A DNA stretch of 64,000 bases from Chitinophaga varians. Lineage in GTDB: Bacteria; Bacteroidota; Bacteroidia; Chitinophagales; Chitinophagaceae. The stretch spans positions 3,348,001 through 3,412,000 of the forward strand of contig NZ_JABAIA010000001.1 in the NCBI RefSeq assembly GCF_012641275.1, in the 5' to 3' direction. Under the pieces are notes generated by a model, which saw only the letters and a program-made list of their open reading frames with translations, did no database searches and was not told the origin of the DNA. A program made the position numbers and the translations under genes. Below, in pieces: positions 36,493 through 45,573 of this stretch; the first letter of the stretch is position 1, and each line of letters opens with the position of its first letter.

Positions 36493-36529
36493 GCTTTTAT
36501 CGTTACTTTTAGGCGTTTAGAGGAACAGT

Positions 36530-37579
36530 ATGACAAGCGTAGATTATATTATAGTAGGACAGGGGATTGCCGGTACCATGTTGAGCTGGTCTTTATGGCA
36601 GGCCGGCAAAAAGGTGCTGGTGGTCGATGATGCAAAATCCAACAGCGCGTCACGGGTGGCGGCGGGTATTATTAACCCGGTGTCAGGACGGAGGTTTGAG
36701 CCGGCATGGATGTATGACGCCATTTATCCGTTTGCCCGCGACAGTTACCATAAGATGTCGGAACTGTTGCAGATACAGGTGCTGACAGAGCGCCGTCTCT
36801 GGAATGTGTTTCCATCGCAGCAGTTATATGATGCCTTTATGAAGAAGGCTGCCGGCGGCCCCTATACAGCGTTGCCTGGTAAGCCGGAGTATGAAGATAT
36901 ACTGGACCAGCCTTACGGAGCGGCCATTGTGAAAGGGGCGACCGTGAACCTGCGGGTGTTGCTGCCTGCCTGGCGGCAGTTTCTGAACAATATGGGCGCT
37001 TTGCAGGAAGCGCACCTGGACCTGTCTGAGCTGGAGGTAACGCCAACGGGCGTGCGTTACGGAGATATCGCCGCGCAGAAAATCATTTTCTGTGATGGCG
37101 TGGCAACGGCCCGGAATCCGTGGTTTGACAGGCTGACATTTCTGCCTAACAAGGGAGAAGTGCTATGGGTGCGGATTCCCGGTCTGCATACAGAAGATAT
37201 CATCAAAAAAAGCATCACATTGGTCCCATACGGGCCGGAATTGTTCTGGGCGGGGTCTTCCTTTGTGTGGGATTATGTGGATGATCTGCCTACCGGCAAA
37301 CAGCGCGAGGTGTTGGAAAAAAGCCTGCAGCAACTGCTGAAAGTGCCTTATAGCATAGCGTATCAACAGGCGGCGGTACGCCCTTCCGGCAATGACCGCC
37401 GGCCTATGATAGGGCTGCATCCGGAGATGCCCGCTGTGGGCGTCTTTAACGGCCTGGGTACCAAGGGGTGTTCGCTGGCGCCCTTTATGGCGGCGCATTT
37501 CGCGGAAGTATTGGCTGGAAATGCCCTGCTGATGCCGGAAGTAGATATAAACAGATATTTTAACACCGGCAGGGGGTGA
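36530..37579 (+). CDS. FAD-dependent amine/amino-acid oxidoreductase (DAO family)
   Basis: 349 residues. The FAD-binding start is DYIIVGQGIAGTMLSWSLWQAGKKVLVVDD (glycine-rich loop GQGIAG, then acidic end of the second strand), followed by RVAAGIINPVSGRRF. The C-terminal GLGTKGCSLAP plus RPSGNDRRPMIG are typical DAO-family FAD contacts. No signal peptide, no covalent-flavin or iron-sulfur motif. The substrate is unknown; a D-amino acid or sarcosine-type amine is a reasonable class-level guess. Single gene between the A2M terminator and the aspS promoter. Confidence 0.88.
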   Translation: MTSVDYIIVGQGIAGTMLSWSLWQAGKKVLVVDDAKSNSASRVAAGIINPVSGRRFEPAWMYDAIYPFARDSYHKMSELLQIQVLTERRLWNVFPSQQLYDAFMKKAAGGPYTALPGKPEYEDILDQPYGAAIVKGATVNLRVLLPAWRQFLNNMGALQEAHLDLSELEVTPTGVRYGDIAAQKIIFCDGVATARNPWFDRLTFLPNKGEVLWVRIPGLHTEDIIKKSITLVPYGPELFWAGSSFVWDYVDDLPTGKQREVLEKSLQQLLKVPYSIAYQQAAVRPSGNDRRPMIGLHPEMPAVGVFNGLGTKGCSLAPFMAAHFAEVLAGNALLMPEVDINRYFNTGRG

Positions 37580-37597
37580 AATGCCCGTATCATGCCG

Positions 37598-37605
37598 TAT
37601 CTTTG
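37598..37605 (+). promoter_or_regulatory. Putative -7 box (TATCTTTG) of aspS
   Basis: TAnnTTTG match that lies 103 bp before the aspS ATG, giving an unusually long leader of close to 100 nt. Confidence 0.5.
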
Positions 37606-37611
37606 CCCCCC

Positions 37612-37708
37612 TTACAGGGATGGCTGAGCAACTGGACAGTGGTCTCGGAACAGCTGGCAGCACATCCGGAGGTTCAACCATAAAACATTTAAAATCAATT
37701 TTTTACGC
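37612..37708 (+). promoter_or_regulatory. Long aspS leader with tRNA-like words
   Basis: The leader contains gatggctgagc, ggtctcgg and ggaggttcaa in the order of a tRNA-Ser D arm, anticodon region and T arm. Stems that can form are ctgag (37624-37628) with ctcgg and a small act/agt pair inside. A T stem cannot form because the bases after the ttcaa are AT-rich, so this is not a working tRNA. It may be a regulatory leader, a tRNA relic or coincidence. Confidence 0.25.
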
Positions 37709-39457
37709 ATGTACAGGACGCACACTTGCGGGGAGTTAAGAATGGAGCAGGTAGGCCAGGAGGTGACGCTGGCCGGATGGATACAAACAGTCAGAAAATT
37801 TGGCAGCATCAACTTTTTTGATCTGCGGGACCGTTATGGTATCACTCAGCTGTTATTCAACGAAAGCCTGAATGATAAACTGGATGCACAGCCATTGGGC
37901 CGTGAGTTCGTTGTACAGATCACTGGTACAGTGACAGAGCGTACCAGCAAAAATAAAAATATCCCCACCGGCGATATCGAAATCACGGTGAGCGAATATA
38001 AAATCCTGAATGCGGCCAAAACACCGCCTTTCACGATTACTGACGATACTGACGGGGGAGATGAGCTGCGTATGAAATTCCGCTATCTCGATCTCCGCCG
38101 TAATGCGGTAAAACAAAATCTCGAACTGCGTTATGCAGTAGGCCGTGCTGCGCGCAACTATCTGCATACCAGGAACTTCATCGATATCGAAACGCCTTTT
38201 CTGATTAATTCCACACCGGAAGGCGCCCGCGACTTCGTGGTGCCCAGCCGTATGAACCCTAACCAGTTCTACGGTTTGCCTCAATCACCGCAGACTTTTA
38301 AACAATTGTTGATGGTGAGTGGTTATGATCGGTACTACCAGATCGTAAAATGTTTCCGCGATGAAGACCTCCGGGCAGACCGCCAGCCGGAATTTACCCA
38401 GATCGACTGTGAAATGAGCTTTGTAGAACAGGAAGATGTGCTGAACATTTTTGAAGGTATGACCAAATATATCTTCAAAGAAGTGAAAGGCATTGAACTG
38501 GAAGGTGATTTTCCCCGTATGACATGGGACGATGCCATGGAATATTATGGCAATGATAAACCAGATATCCGCTTCGAGATGAAGCTGGCTAACCTCAATG
38601 ATACCGTAAAACAGAAAGGCTTTAAAGTATTCGATGAAGCAGAACTGGTGGTCGCTATTGCAGCGCCTGGTTGCTCCGAATATACCCGTAAACAGCTCGA
38701 TGAACTGACAGAATGGGTGAAAAGACCTCAGATCGGCATGAGCGGCCTCATCTATGTTAAATACAATATAGATGGTACCCTGAAGAGCTCGGTTGATAAG
38801 TTTTTCGATGAACAGCAACTGCAACTGTGGGCGCAAAAATGTCAGGCAAAACCCGGAGACCTTATCCTGGTGCTGGCCGGCAGGGAAGAGCGTACCCGTA
38901 AGGCTATGAGCGAGCTGCGCCTGGAAATGGGCGAGCGCCTGGGCTTCCGCAATAAAAACGTTTATAAACCGTTGTGGGTGATAGACTTCCCGCTGTTTGA
39001 ATACGCAGAAGAAGAAAATCGCTGGGTGGCCCGTCACCATCCGTTCACCGCTCCGAAACCGGAACAGATTGCCCTGATGGACGATGTGTCACAATATGCT
39101 AACATCAAGGCAAACGCATATGACATTGTATTGAATGGCACTGAAGTAGGAGGAGGCTCTATCCGTATTTTCCAGCGCGATCTGCAACAGAAGATGTTCG
39201 CTGCGCTGGGAATGTCACCTGAAGAAGCAGAACGCAAATTTGGCTTCCTGCTGGGAGCTTTTGAATATGGCGCGCCGCCCCATGGTGGTATCGCTTTCGG
39301 ATTTGATCGCTTGTGCTCGCTTTTGGGCGGCAGTGAAAGCATCCGTGACTTCATCGCCTTCCCGAAAAACAATCACGGACGTGATGTCATGATGGACGCT
39401 CCGGCCGAGATAAGTCAAGCCCAGCTTGATGAATTAAAGATCAGCCTGGTAAAATAG
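37709..39457 (+). CDS. aspS: Aspartate-tRNA ligase
   Basis: 582 residues, normal bacterial AspRS length. It charges tRNA-Asp. The N-terminal OB domain binds the anticodon ([21 protein letters not shown]); class II motif 1 region is RYLDLRR, motif 2 is [16 protein letters not shown], motif 3 is [10 protein letters not shown]. The flipping-loop [11 protein letters not shown] and the bacterial GAD insert (about 285-420) are present. Cytoplasmic. Whether it is discriminating or also charges tRNA-Asn was not resolved. It is transcribed alone with a long leader. Confidence 0.96.
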   Translation: MYRTHTCGELRMEQVGQEVTLAGWIQTVRKFGSINFFDLRDRYGITQLLFNESLNDKLDAQPLGREFVVQITGTVTERTSKNKNIPTGDIEITVSEYKILNAAKTPPFTITDDTDGGDELRMKFRYLDLRRNAVKQNLELRYAVGRAARNYLHTRNFIDIETPFLINSTPEGARDFVVPSRMNPNQFYGLPQSPQTFKQLLMVSGYDRYYQIVKCFRDEDLRADRQPEFTQIDCEMSFVEQEDVLNIFEGMTKYIFKEVKGIELEGDFPRMTWDDAMEYYGNDKPDIRFEMKLANLNDTVKQKGFKVFDEAELVVAIAAPGCSEYTRKQLDELTEWVKRPQIGMSGLIYVKYNIDGTLKSSVDKFFDEQQLQLWAQKCQAKPGDLILVLAGREERTRKAMSELRLEMGERLGFRNKNVYKPLWVIDFPLFEYAEEENRWVARHHPFTAPKPEQIALMDDVSQYANIKANAYDIVLNGTEVGGGSIRIFQRDLQQKMFAALGMSPEEAERKFGFLLGAFEYGAPPHGGIAFGFDRLCSLLGGSESIRDFIAFPKNNHGRDVMMDAPAEISQAQLDELKISLVK

Positions 39458-39504
39458 GATTGCCGGCACAATCTTTGCACAATAGGGAGCTTTCAAGCGA
39501 AAAA

Positions 39505-39544
39505 ATCCCCTTTGATATGGCGCTTTTGCCGCATCAAAGGGGAT
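39505..39544 (+). terminator. Hairpin after aspS
   Basis: 12-bp stem (39505-39516 with 39533-39544), 16-base loop. No T tract on the plus strand, so it may be a processing or stability hairpin rather than a classic terminator. Confidence 0.55.
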
Positions 39545-39685
39545 TGATGCTAATATAGAGTAACATTTTTTTTAACAAGAAATTAACGACGAAGATAAGG
39601 TTAGTAGAAGAAAGAACGTATTATTTAATTTTTTAAAGTAATATTGCGGTGTGATTGTGATCATCGTAGATATGTGAGGTAAGTA

Positions 39686-40315
39686 ATGATGCTGAAAACA
39701 AACAACAATCTTTCACCTGTTACAAAGAATACTCCTATGAGAAAGGTAACAACCTACATCAAACGGTCAGTATGGGTATGTGCGGTGCTTTTATTGCTGA
39801 TGCTCAGCAATGTTGGGTATGCTCAACAGTCCACGAGTAATTATCTGAAGAAATTCAAACCGGTATCTGTAGAACTCATGCAGGAAACCGGTGTTCCAGC
39901 CAGTGTCATCCTTGGGGTAGCCATGCTGGAATCCGGCACAGGTACCAGCAGAAACGCCAAATTGCTCAACAACCACTTTGGCATTGTCGGAAAAAACAAT
40001 CTGTCAAAAACTGCCCCCGGCACAAAATCCCGGTATAAGCAATATGCTTCTGCCGTAGCCTCCTACGAACATTTCGTGGAAGTGCTTGCCAGAAAAAAAT
40101 GGTTCAGCCAACTGAAAGGTAACCCCGAATTCGCAGTGTGGCTCAAACATATGAATCACAGCGGCTATTCCTCTGCTGGCCATGAATGGATCAAAAGAGT
40201 AACTGCCATTATTAACCGTTACAAACTATATAAACTGGACGAAGGAATGGATAGCGTGGCACGGAGCTCTTCCTGGTTAACCGTAGGCATGCCGCCAGCA
40301 ACCGACGACCAGTGA
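39686..40315 (+). CDS. Exported glucosaminidase (GH73-like peptidoglycan hydrolase)
   Basis: 209 residues. The ATG at 39686 is kept; the ATG at 39737 (MRKVTTYIKRS) also makes a good signal peptide, cut near GYA|QQ. The catalytic domain (about 55-190) has the FlgJ-like SVILGVAMLESGTGTSRNA, with the candidate catalytic Glu, then NNHFGIVGKN and the tyrosine-bearing YASAVASYEHFVEVL. It cleaves the GlcNAc-MurNAc backbone. The C-terminal SSSWLTVGMPPATDDQ is a short polar tail. It is the first gene of a four-gene operon with two SGNH proteins and an MBOAT, which implies that wall hydrolysis and glycan O-acetylation are coordinated. Confidence 0.85.
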   Translation: MMLKTNNNLSPVTKNTPMRKVTTYIKRSVWVCAVLLLLMLSNVGYAQQSTSNYLKKFKPVSVELMQETGVPASVILGVAMLESGTGTSRNAKLLNNHFGIVGKNNLSKTAPGTKSRYKQYASAVASYEHFVEVLARKKWFSQLKGNPEFAVWLKHMNHSGYSSAGHEWIKRVTAIINRYKLYKLDEGMDSVARSSSWLTVGMPPATDDQ

Positions 40316-40337
40316 GTGTGCTAATTGACTCGAAAAT

Positions 40338-41756
40338 ATGTCTGGCGAAAACAAGTCTGCCTACCCGTTTATTATTATCGTAGGATCATTGGTGTGCCTG
40401 GTGATACTCTCCCAGCTCAACTTTAGTTTTTCATTTAGAGATTTTCAATTCCGTCGCCTGGACATGTTGTCTGAACTGCGGACAACCGGAACGGACAAAG
40501 ATAAAGGAACGCTTACTGCTGTGAAAGACGGCAGTAAGCGTTCTCATGCCGACTCTACGGCAGCCGCCGCCGGGAAAACACCCACAGGCGCCGTTGTTAA
40601 CCCGGACGCGGTCTATGATTTTATGTCATATAAAGGCATCCTGAATTACGCCGCCACAGAAACAGGCGACAGTAATGCCGGGCTGGACCGCTTTATGACA
40701 GCACTCAGGGAACTGAAATCCGGCAAGCGCAAAAAAGTACGTATCGCCTATTTTGGCGATTCCATGATCGAAGGCGATCTCATCACCTCCGATCTGCGCG
40801 ACAGCCTGCAAACCTTCTTCGGCGGCGCCGGCGTAGGGTTTGTGCCCATCACCTCCGTGGTGGCCAGCTACCGCACTACCATCACGCATACCTTCTCGCG
40901 TGACTGGAAAGACTATCATTACAAAAATTCACCACCGTCCAATGTGGTGCTCGGCCTGTCCGGCCACACCTTCTTCCCGGGAGGCGACAGCTGGATAAAA
41001 TATACACCGGTCAAAAAGCCGCGCCTCGACAAATTTGACGAGGTGTCCCTGCTGTATGGCCCGGCCGAAACAACAACCGTAAACATCAATGACAAGCCTT
41101 ACTCCCTGTCCGGCAACGCACAGGTGAACAAGCTCGATTTCCGCCAGGACACCGGCGCCGGTGGCATCACCATCAAATATGGCGGCGGCGGTGCTGCTCC
41201 TTTCTACGGCGTTTGTTTTGAAACAGACAACGGCATCTACGTGGACAACTTCTCCTTCCGCGGTATCAGCGGCGTGGAACTGGGCCACCTGTCTGCAGAT
41301 ATGGTGCGGCGCATGCAACAGGAACGCCCCTACGATCTCGTAGTACTCCATTATGGCGCCAACGTACTGTTTCGCCCCGAACTGACAGACTACAGCTGGT
41401 ACGAAAGGCCGATGAAAAAAGTGGTGGACTCCCTCCGCAGAGACCTGCCGGGGACATCCTTCCTGATTGTAGGCACAGCAGATAAATCCTATAGAAAAGG
41501 AGACCGTTACATCACCGCGCCAGGCGTGGAAGCCTTACTGAAAGTACAGCACGATCTGGCTACCACCTACGGTACTGCGTACTGGAACCTCTACGCTAAC
41601 ATGGGCGGCTCCGGTTCCATGGTGAAATGGGTGGAAGGAGATACCGTACTGGCCAATAAAGATTATACACACCTTAACCGACAGGGAGCGGCCAAAGTGG
41701 GGGCGCTGCTGTATAAAGCTATTATGAATGATTACAGGCAGGGAGAACAACCATAG
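40338..41756 (+). CDS. Membrane-anchored SGNH hydrolase-fold protein, O-acetylation type
   Basis: 472 residues. An N-terminal membrane segment (about 10-28) is followed by a low-complexity Thr/Ser/Ala linker (about 45-90) and an SGNH domain facing the periplasm. The nucleophile motif is YFGDSMIEGD (Asp141, Ser142); the Asp-His pair is in DYTHLNRQG (Asp442, His445); LVVLHYGANV stands where block III is expected. A beta-rich insert (about 200-310) splits the domain, as in AlgX/AlgJ and PatB-like acetyltransferases. It starts 22 bp after the glucosaminidase gene and overlaps the next SGNH gene. With the MBOAT it probably attaches acetyl groups to an exported glycan. Confidence 0.83.
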   Translation: MSGENKSAYPFIIIVGSLVCLVILSQLNFSFSFRDFQFRRLDMLSELRTTGTDKDKGTLTAVKDGSKRSHADSTAAAAGKTPTGAVVNPDAVYDFMSYKGILNYAATETGDSNAGLDRFMTALRELKSGKRKKVRIAYFGDSMIEGDLITSDLRDSLQTFFGGAGVGFVPITSVVASYRTTITHTFSRDWKDYHYKNSPPSNVVLGLSGHTFFPGGDSWIKYTPVKKPRLDKFDEVSLLYGPAETTTVNINDKPYSLSGNAQVNKLDFRQDTGAGGITIKYGGGGAAPFYGVCFETDNGIYVDNFSFRGISGVELGHLSADMVRRMQQERPYDLVVLHYGANVLFRPELTDYSWYERPMKKVVDSLRRDLPGTSFLIVGTADKSYRKGDRYITAPGVEALLKVQHDLATTYGTAYWNLYANMGGSGSMVKWVEGDTVLANKDYTHLNRQGAAKVGALLYKAIMNDYRQGEQP

Positions 41757-43008
41757 AAAAAGTATGGCAGCAGTACTGGTACTGCTGCTCACCACATTTG
41801 CCACCTATGCGCAACCACAGGTTAACGTGATCCAGCAGGACACCGCCCTGTACCGCGCGTTTGAATCGCTGTATCATGCAGACAGTAATGTGGTGTCCAT
41901 ACTTCATCTCGGAGACTCCCACGTGCAGGCCGGCTATTTCCCGCTTGCCATCGCCTCTTTATTGCAACAGCAGTTTGGCTACGCCGGCAGAGGATATGTT
42001 TTCCCCTACAACGTAGCAGGCACCAACGGCCCGGAAGATTACCGCTGGAACAGCACCGTCCGCTGGACCATGGAAAGGGTGATAGACCGCTACAAGCCGC
42101 CAGTGCTAGGCCCCGGTGCTATCGCCATGCAAACGCTGGTACAGGCCCCGGCACTTTCGTTTGCCGGTAAACAGGACGGCATGATGGACAACAACTTCCG
42201 GAAAGTAACCCTGTTCTATGACGCTGCTACTGACAACAATACCATTTCCAGCCCCGATGCGGCACAGATAACGGTAACGGGCACACCGTTTCCAGGTACG
42301 CCGACCATCAAAATGGCTACCCTCGACTTTCTCCAGACTTCCCAGACCTTCCAGGTGCGCTGGGATAATCCGGGCAACCTGCCTTTCCGTTTCTATGGAG
42401 CCGTGTTGCAAAATGGCCGTAATGGCGTGCTGTATCATAGTGTAGGCATCAATGGCGCTATGTATCAGCAGTATAATGACCTTAACAGCGTACTGCTGGC
42501 GCAAATGGCGGTATTCCACCCCCGGCTGGTCATCATCTCCCTGGGAACCAACGAAGCCTACGGCCGCTTTGACCCGCTGGCCTTCCGCGAAGAAATAGAC
42601 AAAACAGTACAACTGATACGTGAACAGGCCCCCGCTGCCAGCATCCTGCTGACCACCCCGCCCGACTGTATGAGGGCAGTGAAAAAAGCGGTCCGGAAAA
42701 AAATCAGCAAGAAAAAATACCGTACCTACTATACCACCTCGTATTATCCCAATCCTTACATTGCCATGGCAACGCAACAGATTACGGGATATGCCAGGCA
42801 GCACGGTATCGCCTGCTGGAATTTCAACGCGGTCAACAAGGCGGAAGCCGGCCGCTTCGCAGGCGGATGGGCACCGGACCACATTCACTTCAGTACAAAA
42901 GGATACCAGTTACAGGGACAATTGCTGTATGAAGCGCTGCAACAGTCCTACAATCAATATTTACAGGTAAAAAAGAAAAACCCAGTCAACTCGGATGATC
43001 GACGTTAA
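41728..43008 (+). CDS. Secreted SGNH hydrolase-fold protein
   Basis: 426 residues. The ATG at 41728 overlaps the upstream gene by 29 bp and gives the signal peptide its basic residues; the ATG at 41764 is the alternative. Cut near TYA|QP. SGNH blocks: ILHLGDSHVQAG (Asp63, Ser64), LVIISLGTNEAYG, and APDHIHFSTKGY (Asp384, His385/His387). A beta-sandwich insert lies between about 150 and 250. A Lys-rich patch (KKAVRKKISKKKYR) is unusual and could bind acidic glycan or the envelope. It overlaps the MBOAT gene by 14 bp. Either a second acetyltransferase or the matching esterase; sequence alone cannot tell which. Confidence 0.83.
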   Translation: MITGRENNHRKSMAAVLVLLLTTFATYAQPQVNVIQQDTALYRAFESLYHADSNVVSILHLGDSHVQAGYFPLAIASLLQQQFGYAGRGYVFPYNVAGTNGPEDYRWNSTVRWTMERVIDRYKPPVLGPGAIAMQTLVQAPALSFAGKQDGMMDNNFRKVTLFYDAATDNNTISSPDAAQITVTGTPFPGTPTIKMATLDFLQTSQTFQVRWDNPGNLPFRFYGAVLQNGRNGVLYHSVGINGAMYQQYNDLNSVLLAQMAVFHPRLVIISLGTNEAYGRFDPLAFREEIDKTVQLIREQAPAASILLTTPPDCMRAVKKAVRKKISKKKYRTYYTTSYYPNPYIAMATQQITGYARQHGIACWNFNAVNKAEAGRFAGGWAPDHIHFSTKGYQLQGQLLYEALQQSYNQYLQVKKKNPVNSDDRR

Positions 43009-44479
43009 TAAGCTGCTTGCGCAGCTGCTGTACAACCCATCAGACCCGGTGCTGTTTAACAGTGCCTTTTTCTTCTATTTTTTTGCTGTCTTCCTGTTGT
43101 GCTACCTCGCTGTAAGCCGCAGTCAGCAAGGCAGGGTATGGGTATACACTATCTTCTCCCTTTATTTCTTCTACAAAGCCTGCGGTTTTTATGTAGGCCT
43201 GGTGGTACTATCTGCCATCGTGGACTTTAACCTGTCGCGATGGATTTATCATACTACCAGTCAACAGGTCAAAAAGTCGCTGTTGATATTTAGTATCATC
43301 CTGAACATCGGACTGCTGTTCTATTTCAAATACACCGACTTCTTTATCGGCATCATCAATGACGTTACCAACGGGCATATCACGCCGTTGCACCTGCTGC
43401 TGCCGATCGGTATTTCGTTTTATACCTTTGAGAACCTCAGCTATACGATTGATGTGTACCGGGGAGAAATCAAGCCAGTAAACCGTTTCATGGATTACCT
43501 GTTCTTCCTGTCCTTCTTCCCTAAATTGATGATGGGCCCTATCGTGCGCGCAGCTGATTTTATCCCGCAAATCCATCAGCCATACCGGCTGAACGGAGAA
43601 GACATCGGTAAGGGCATGGCCCTCATCGTGGGTGGTTTGTTTAAGAAGATTGTGATCTCCGACTTTATCTATCAGAACTTTGTTCAGTATATTTTTGACG
43701 ATCCCAGCAAACACACCGGGCTGGAATGTCTCCTGGGCGTATATGGGTACGCGTTAGTGATCTACTGCGATTTCTCGGGATATTCGGATATGGCGATTGG
43801 TATTGCACGGTGGACCGGCTTCAAGATCCCGCCTAACTTCGATTCTCCTTACCAGAGCGCTTCCATCACAGAATTCTGGCGCCGTTGGCATATTTCCCTG
43901 TCCAGCTGGCTGCGCGACTACCTGTATATTCCATTGGGCGGTAACCGCAAAGGCAAGGTGCGTCAGTATATCAACCTGGCATTGACCATGCTGATCGGTG
44001 GTTTCTGGCATGGCGCCAGCTGGAACTTCATTTTCTGGGGAGGCATGCATGGCGCGGCGCTGGCCATAGACAAAGTGCGTATTGACAGCCAGAAAAAGCG
44101 AAAAACCGAAATAACCGGCCTGAAGGCGAGCCTGCTGAAAGTAGGCGGTATCCTGCTGACCTTCCACTTCGTATGTTTCTGCTGGATATTCTTTAAGGCC
44201 GCCACGTTTCATGATGCCTGGTCGCTCATACATCAGATCGCGTATGACTTCCAGCCGGGTATCCTGATGGAGCTGTACACGGGTTATACCGCCGTATTCT
44301 GGGTAATGCTGCTGGGTTTTGTACTGCACTTTATGCCTGCGAAGGCGGAAATGAGGATGGCCGGCGTGCTGGGCCGTATGCCGCTGGTAGCTAGTGTAGC
44401 CGTGATGGTTATCTTCATCTGGCTGCTGGTGCAGGTAAAAAGCACACAGCCAATGATTCCGATCTATTTCCAGTTTTAA
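42995..44479 (+). CDS. MBOAT family membrane O-acyltransferase (AlgI/PatA-like)
   Basis: 494 residues with about 10-12 membrane segments. It passes acyl (usually acetyl) groups through the inner membrane to a glycan-modifying partner. MBOAT marks: LLLPIGISFYTFENLSY, FFPKLMMGPIVRAADF, the SITEFWRRWHISLSSWLRDYLYIPLGG region (two adjacent motifs), and the catalytic His339 in GGFWHGASWNF. Overlaps the SGNH gene by 14 bp and ends the operon; its stop lies 3 bp from the stop of the convergent regulator gene, so there is no room for a separate terminator. AlgI and PatA are close functional analogues; no alginate gene is present. Confidence 0.92.
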   Translation: MIDVNKLLAQLLYNPSDPVLFNSAFFFYFFAVFLLCYLAVSRSQQGRVWVYTIFSLYFFYKACGFYVGLVVLSAIVDFNLSRWIYHTTSQQVKKSLLIFSIILNIGLLFYFKYTDFFIGIINDVTNGHITPLHLLLPIGISFYTFENLSYTIDVYRGEIKPVNRFMDYLFFLSFFPKLMMGPIVRAADFIPQIHQPYRLNGEDIGKGMALIVGGLFKKIVISDFIYQNFVQYIFDDPSKHTGLECLLGVYGYALVIYCDFSGYSDMAIGIARWTGFKIPPNFDSPYQSASITEFWRRWHISLSSWLRDYLYIPLGGNRKGKVRQYINLALTMLIGGFWHGASWNFIFWGGMHGAALAIDKVRIDSQKKRKTEITGLKASLLKVGGILLTFHFVCFCWIFFKAATFHDAWSLIHQIAYDFQPGILMELYTGYTAVFWVMLLGFVLHFMPAKAEMRMAGVLGRMPLVASVAVMVIFIWLLVQVKSTQPMIPIYFQF

Positions 44480-44482
44480 TGA

Positions 44483-45412
44483 CTAAATGCTCTTTTGCCA
44501 GGGGATGTAAATCTCCGATACAGCCGGTTCCGGCAGTGAAATAAAGAAGTGGTTGGTCCGCATGTAAAAATGCCCCAGCCGGCAATTGGTGTTAATGAAT
44601 TTATACATGGGAAGTCCTGCATCAGCAAAACTGAGCGGGACTTTCAGTTTTTTATAATGTCCTTCATCAATCTGCCTGCTTGCCAGGCGGTAAGCCTCCT
44701 GGTACCGGGTAACCAGCTGGTAGTGGGCCATCATGTTGGCAGGCGTATTGGGCAACAGGAGACCTACGTACATCATCATACGGTCGTAGGTGGTAACGGG
44801 CACCACGTCCAGCGTACCGGTGATGATGCGGGCGTCTTCCATGGCCAGTTCGGTGGTCAGGTCGCGGAGCTGCCGGGAATAGCGGGCCATGGAGGCCACC
44901 ATGCCTTTTACAGGGTCATTGCCACTGGGCAGGATATTGTAGTAAAGGGTACAACCGGGCAACTTGCAGTCGACCGTGTTATCCATATTGAAATATTCCG
45001 GATAGTCTTGCCGGGAGGCAGTTGCGATCCTGGTCTGTTCCAGGGTATGCCGTTCCGCCGGCATAAAATCCTGGTTGCGCAGCTCTGACGGGCTGGTGTT
45101 AAACCAGCCCCGGATAGCTTTCGCAAACGATTCGCCGGTGTACCGGCACAATTCGCTGATATCGGAGATGGAAAAGTTGCTATGGCGAAGATACCCTACA
45201 CCGGCCTCCAGACGGGTGCGTTTCACATATCTGCCATATGGCTCGCCCTTGACCGACGAGAATTTATGCGAAAAAATGTCTTTGGATACGGACAGCATGT
45301 CTGCTACCGCTTTTAAACTGATGTCTATGAGGGAATTGTTGTGGGCGTAGGCGATGGCTAGTTGAACTTTCCATTCCCAGTGTTCCCGGGTAGTCGTTTT
45401 CATAAGAAACAT
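44483..45412 (-). CDS. AraC-type HTH regulator with GyrI-like effector domain
   Basis: 309 residues. Two helix-turn-helix units lie at the N-terminus (about 20-110; SLKAVADMLSVSKDIF and SISDISELCRYTGESFAKAI), with the AraC-family exit GWFNTSPSELRNQ. The C-terminal 150 residues resemble a GyrI-like small-molecule binding domain, the order found in Rob and in multidrug regulators. An ATG 3 codons in is an equal start candidate. It is divergent from the porin (161 bp gap) and convergent with the O-acetylation operon, so the porin is the likeliest target. Confidence 0.82.
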   Translation of the reverse strand: MFLMKTTTREHWEWKVQLAIAYAHNNSLIDISLKAVADMLSVSKDIFSHKFSSVKGEPYGRYVKRTRLEAGVGYLRHSNFSISDISELCRYTGESFAKAIRGWFNTSPSELRNQDFMPAERHTLEQTRIATASRQDYPEYFNMDNTVDCKLPGCTLYYNILPSGNDPVKGMVASMARYSRQLRDLTTELAMEDARIITGTLDVVPVTTYDRMMMYVGLLLPNTPANMMAHYQLVTRYQEAYRLASRQIDEGHYKKLKVPLSFADAGLPMYKFINTNCRLGHFYMRTNHFFISLPEPAVSEIYIPWQKSI

Positions 45413-45547
45413 AATCCTTCATCAATTTAGGATTTTGGCCCCGGTTTTCGAACGGAATCAGGGCGGATTAACGAGGGATTAACCGGGCAGGAGCGATGCG
45501 GCAGGGCCCCTCGGATAGCTTCGCAGTAAATATCTCCCTGAAAATCC

Positions 45548-45555
45548 TACTTTTG
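45548..45555 (+). promoter_or_regulatory. Putative -7 box (TACTTTTG) of the porin gene
   Basis: TAnnTTTG match ending 18 bp before the ATG at 45574. This supports that start over the open frame from 45496. Confidence 0.5.
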
Positions 45556-45573
45556 CGCAAATTTTTTGCGCAG

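Noticed and set aside
37620..37690. A functional tRNA gene in the aspS leader
   Set aside because: Neither an acceptor stem nor a T stem can form around the ttcaa word, and no CCA end is possible; only isolated words resemble a tRNA.
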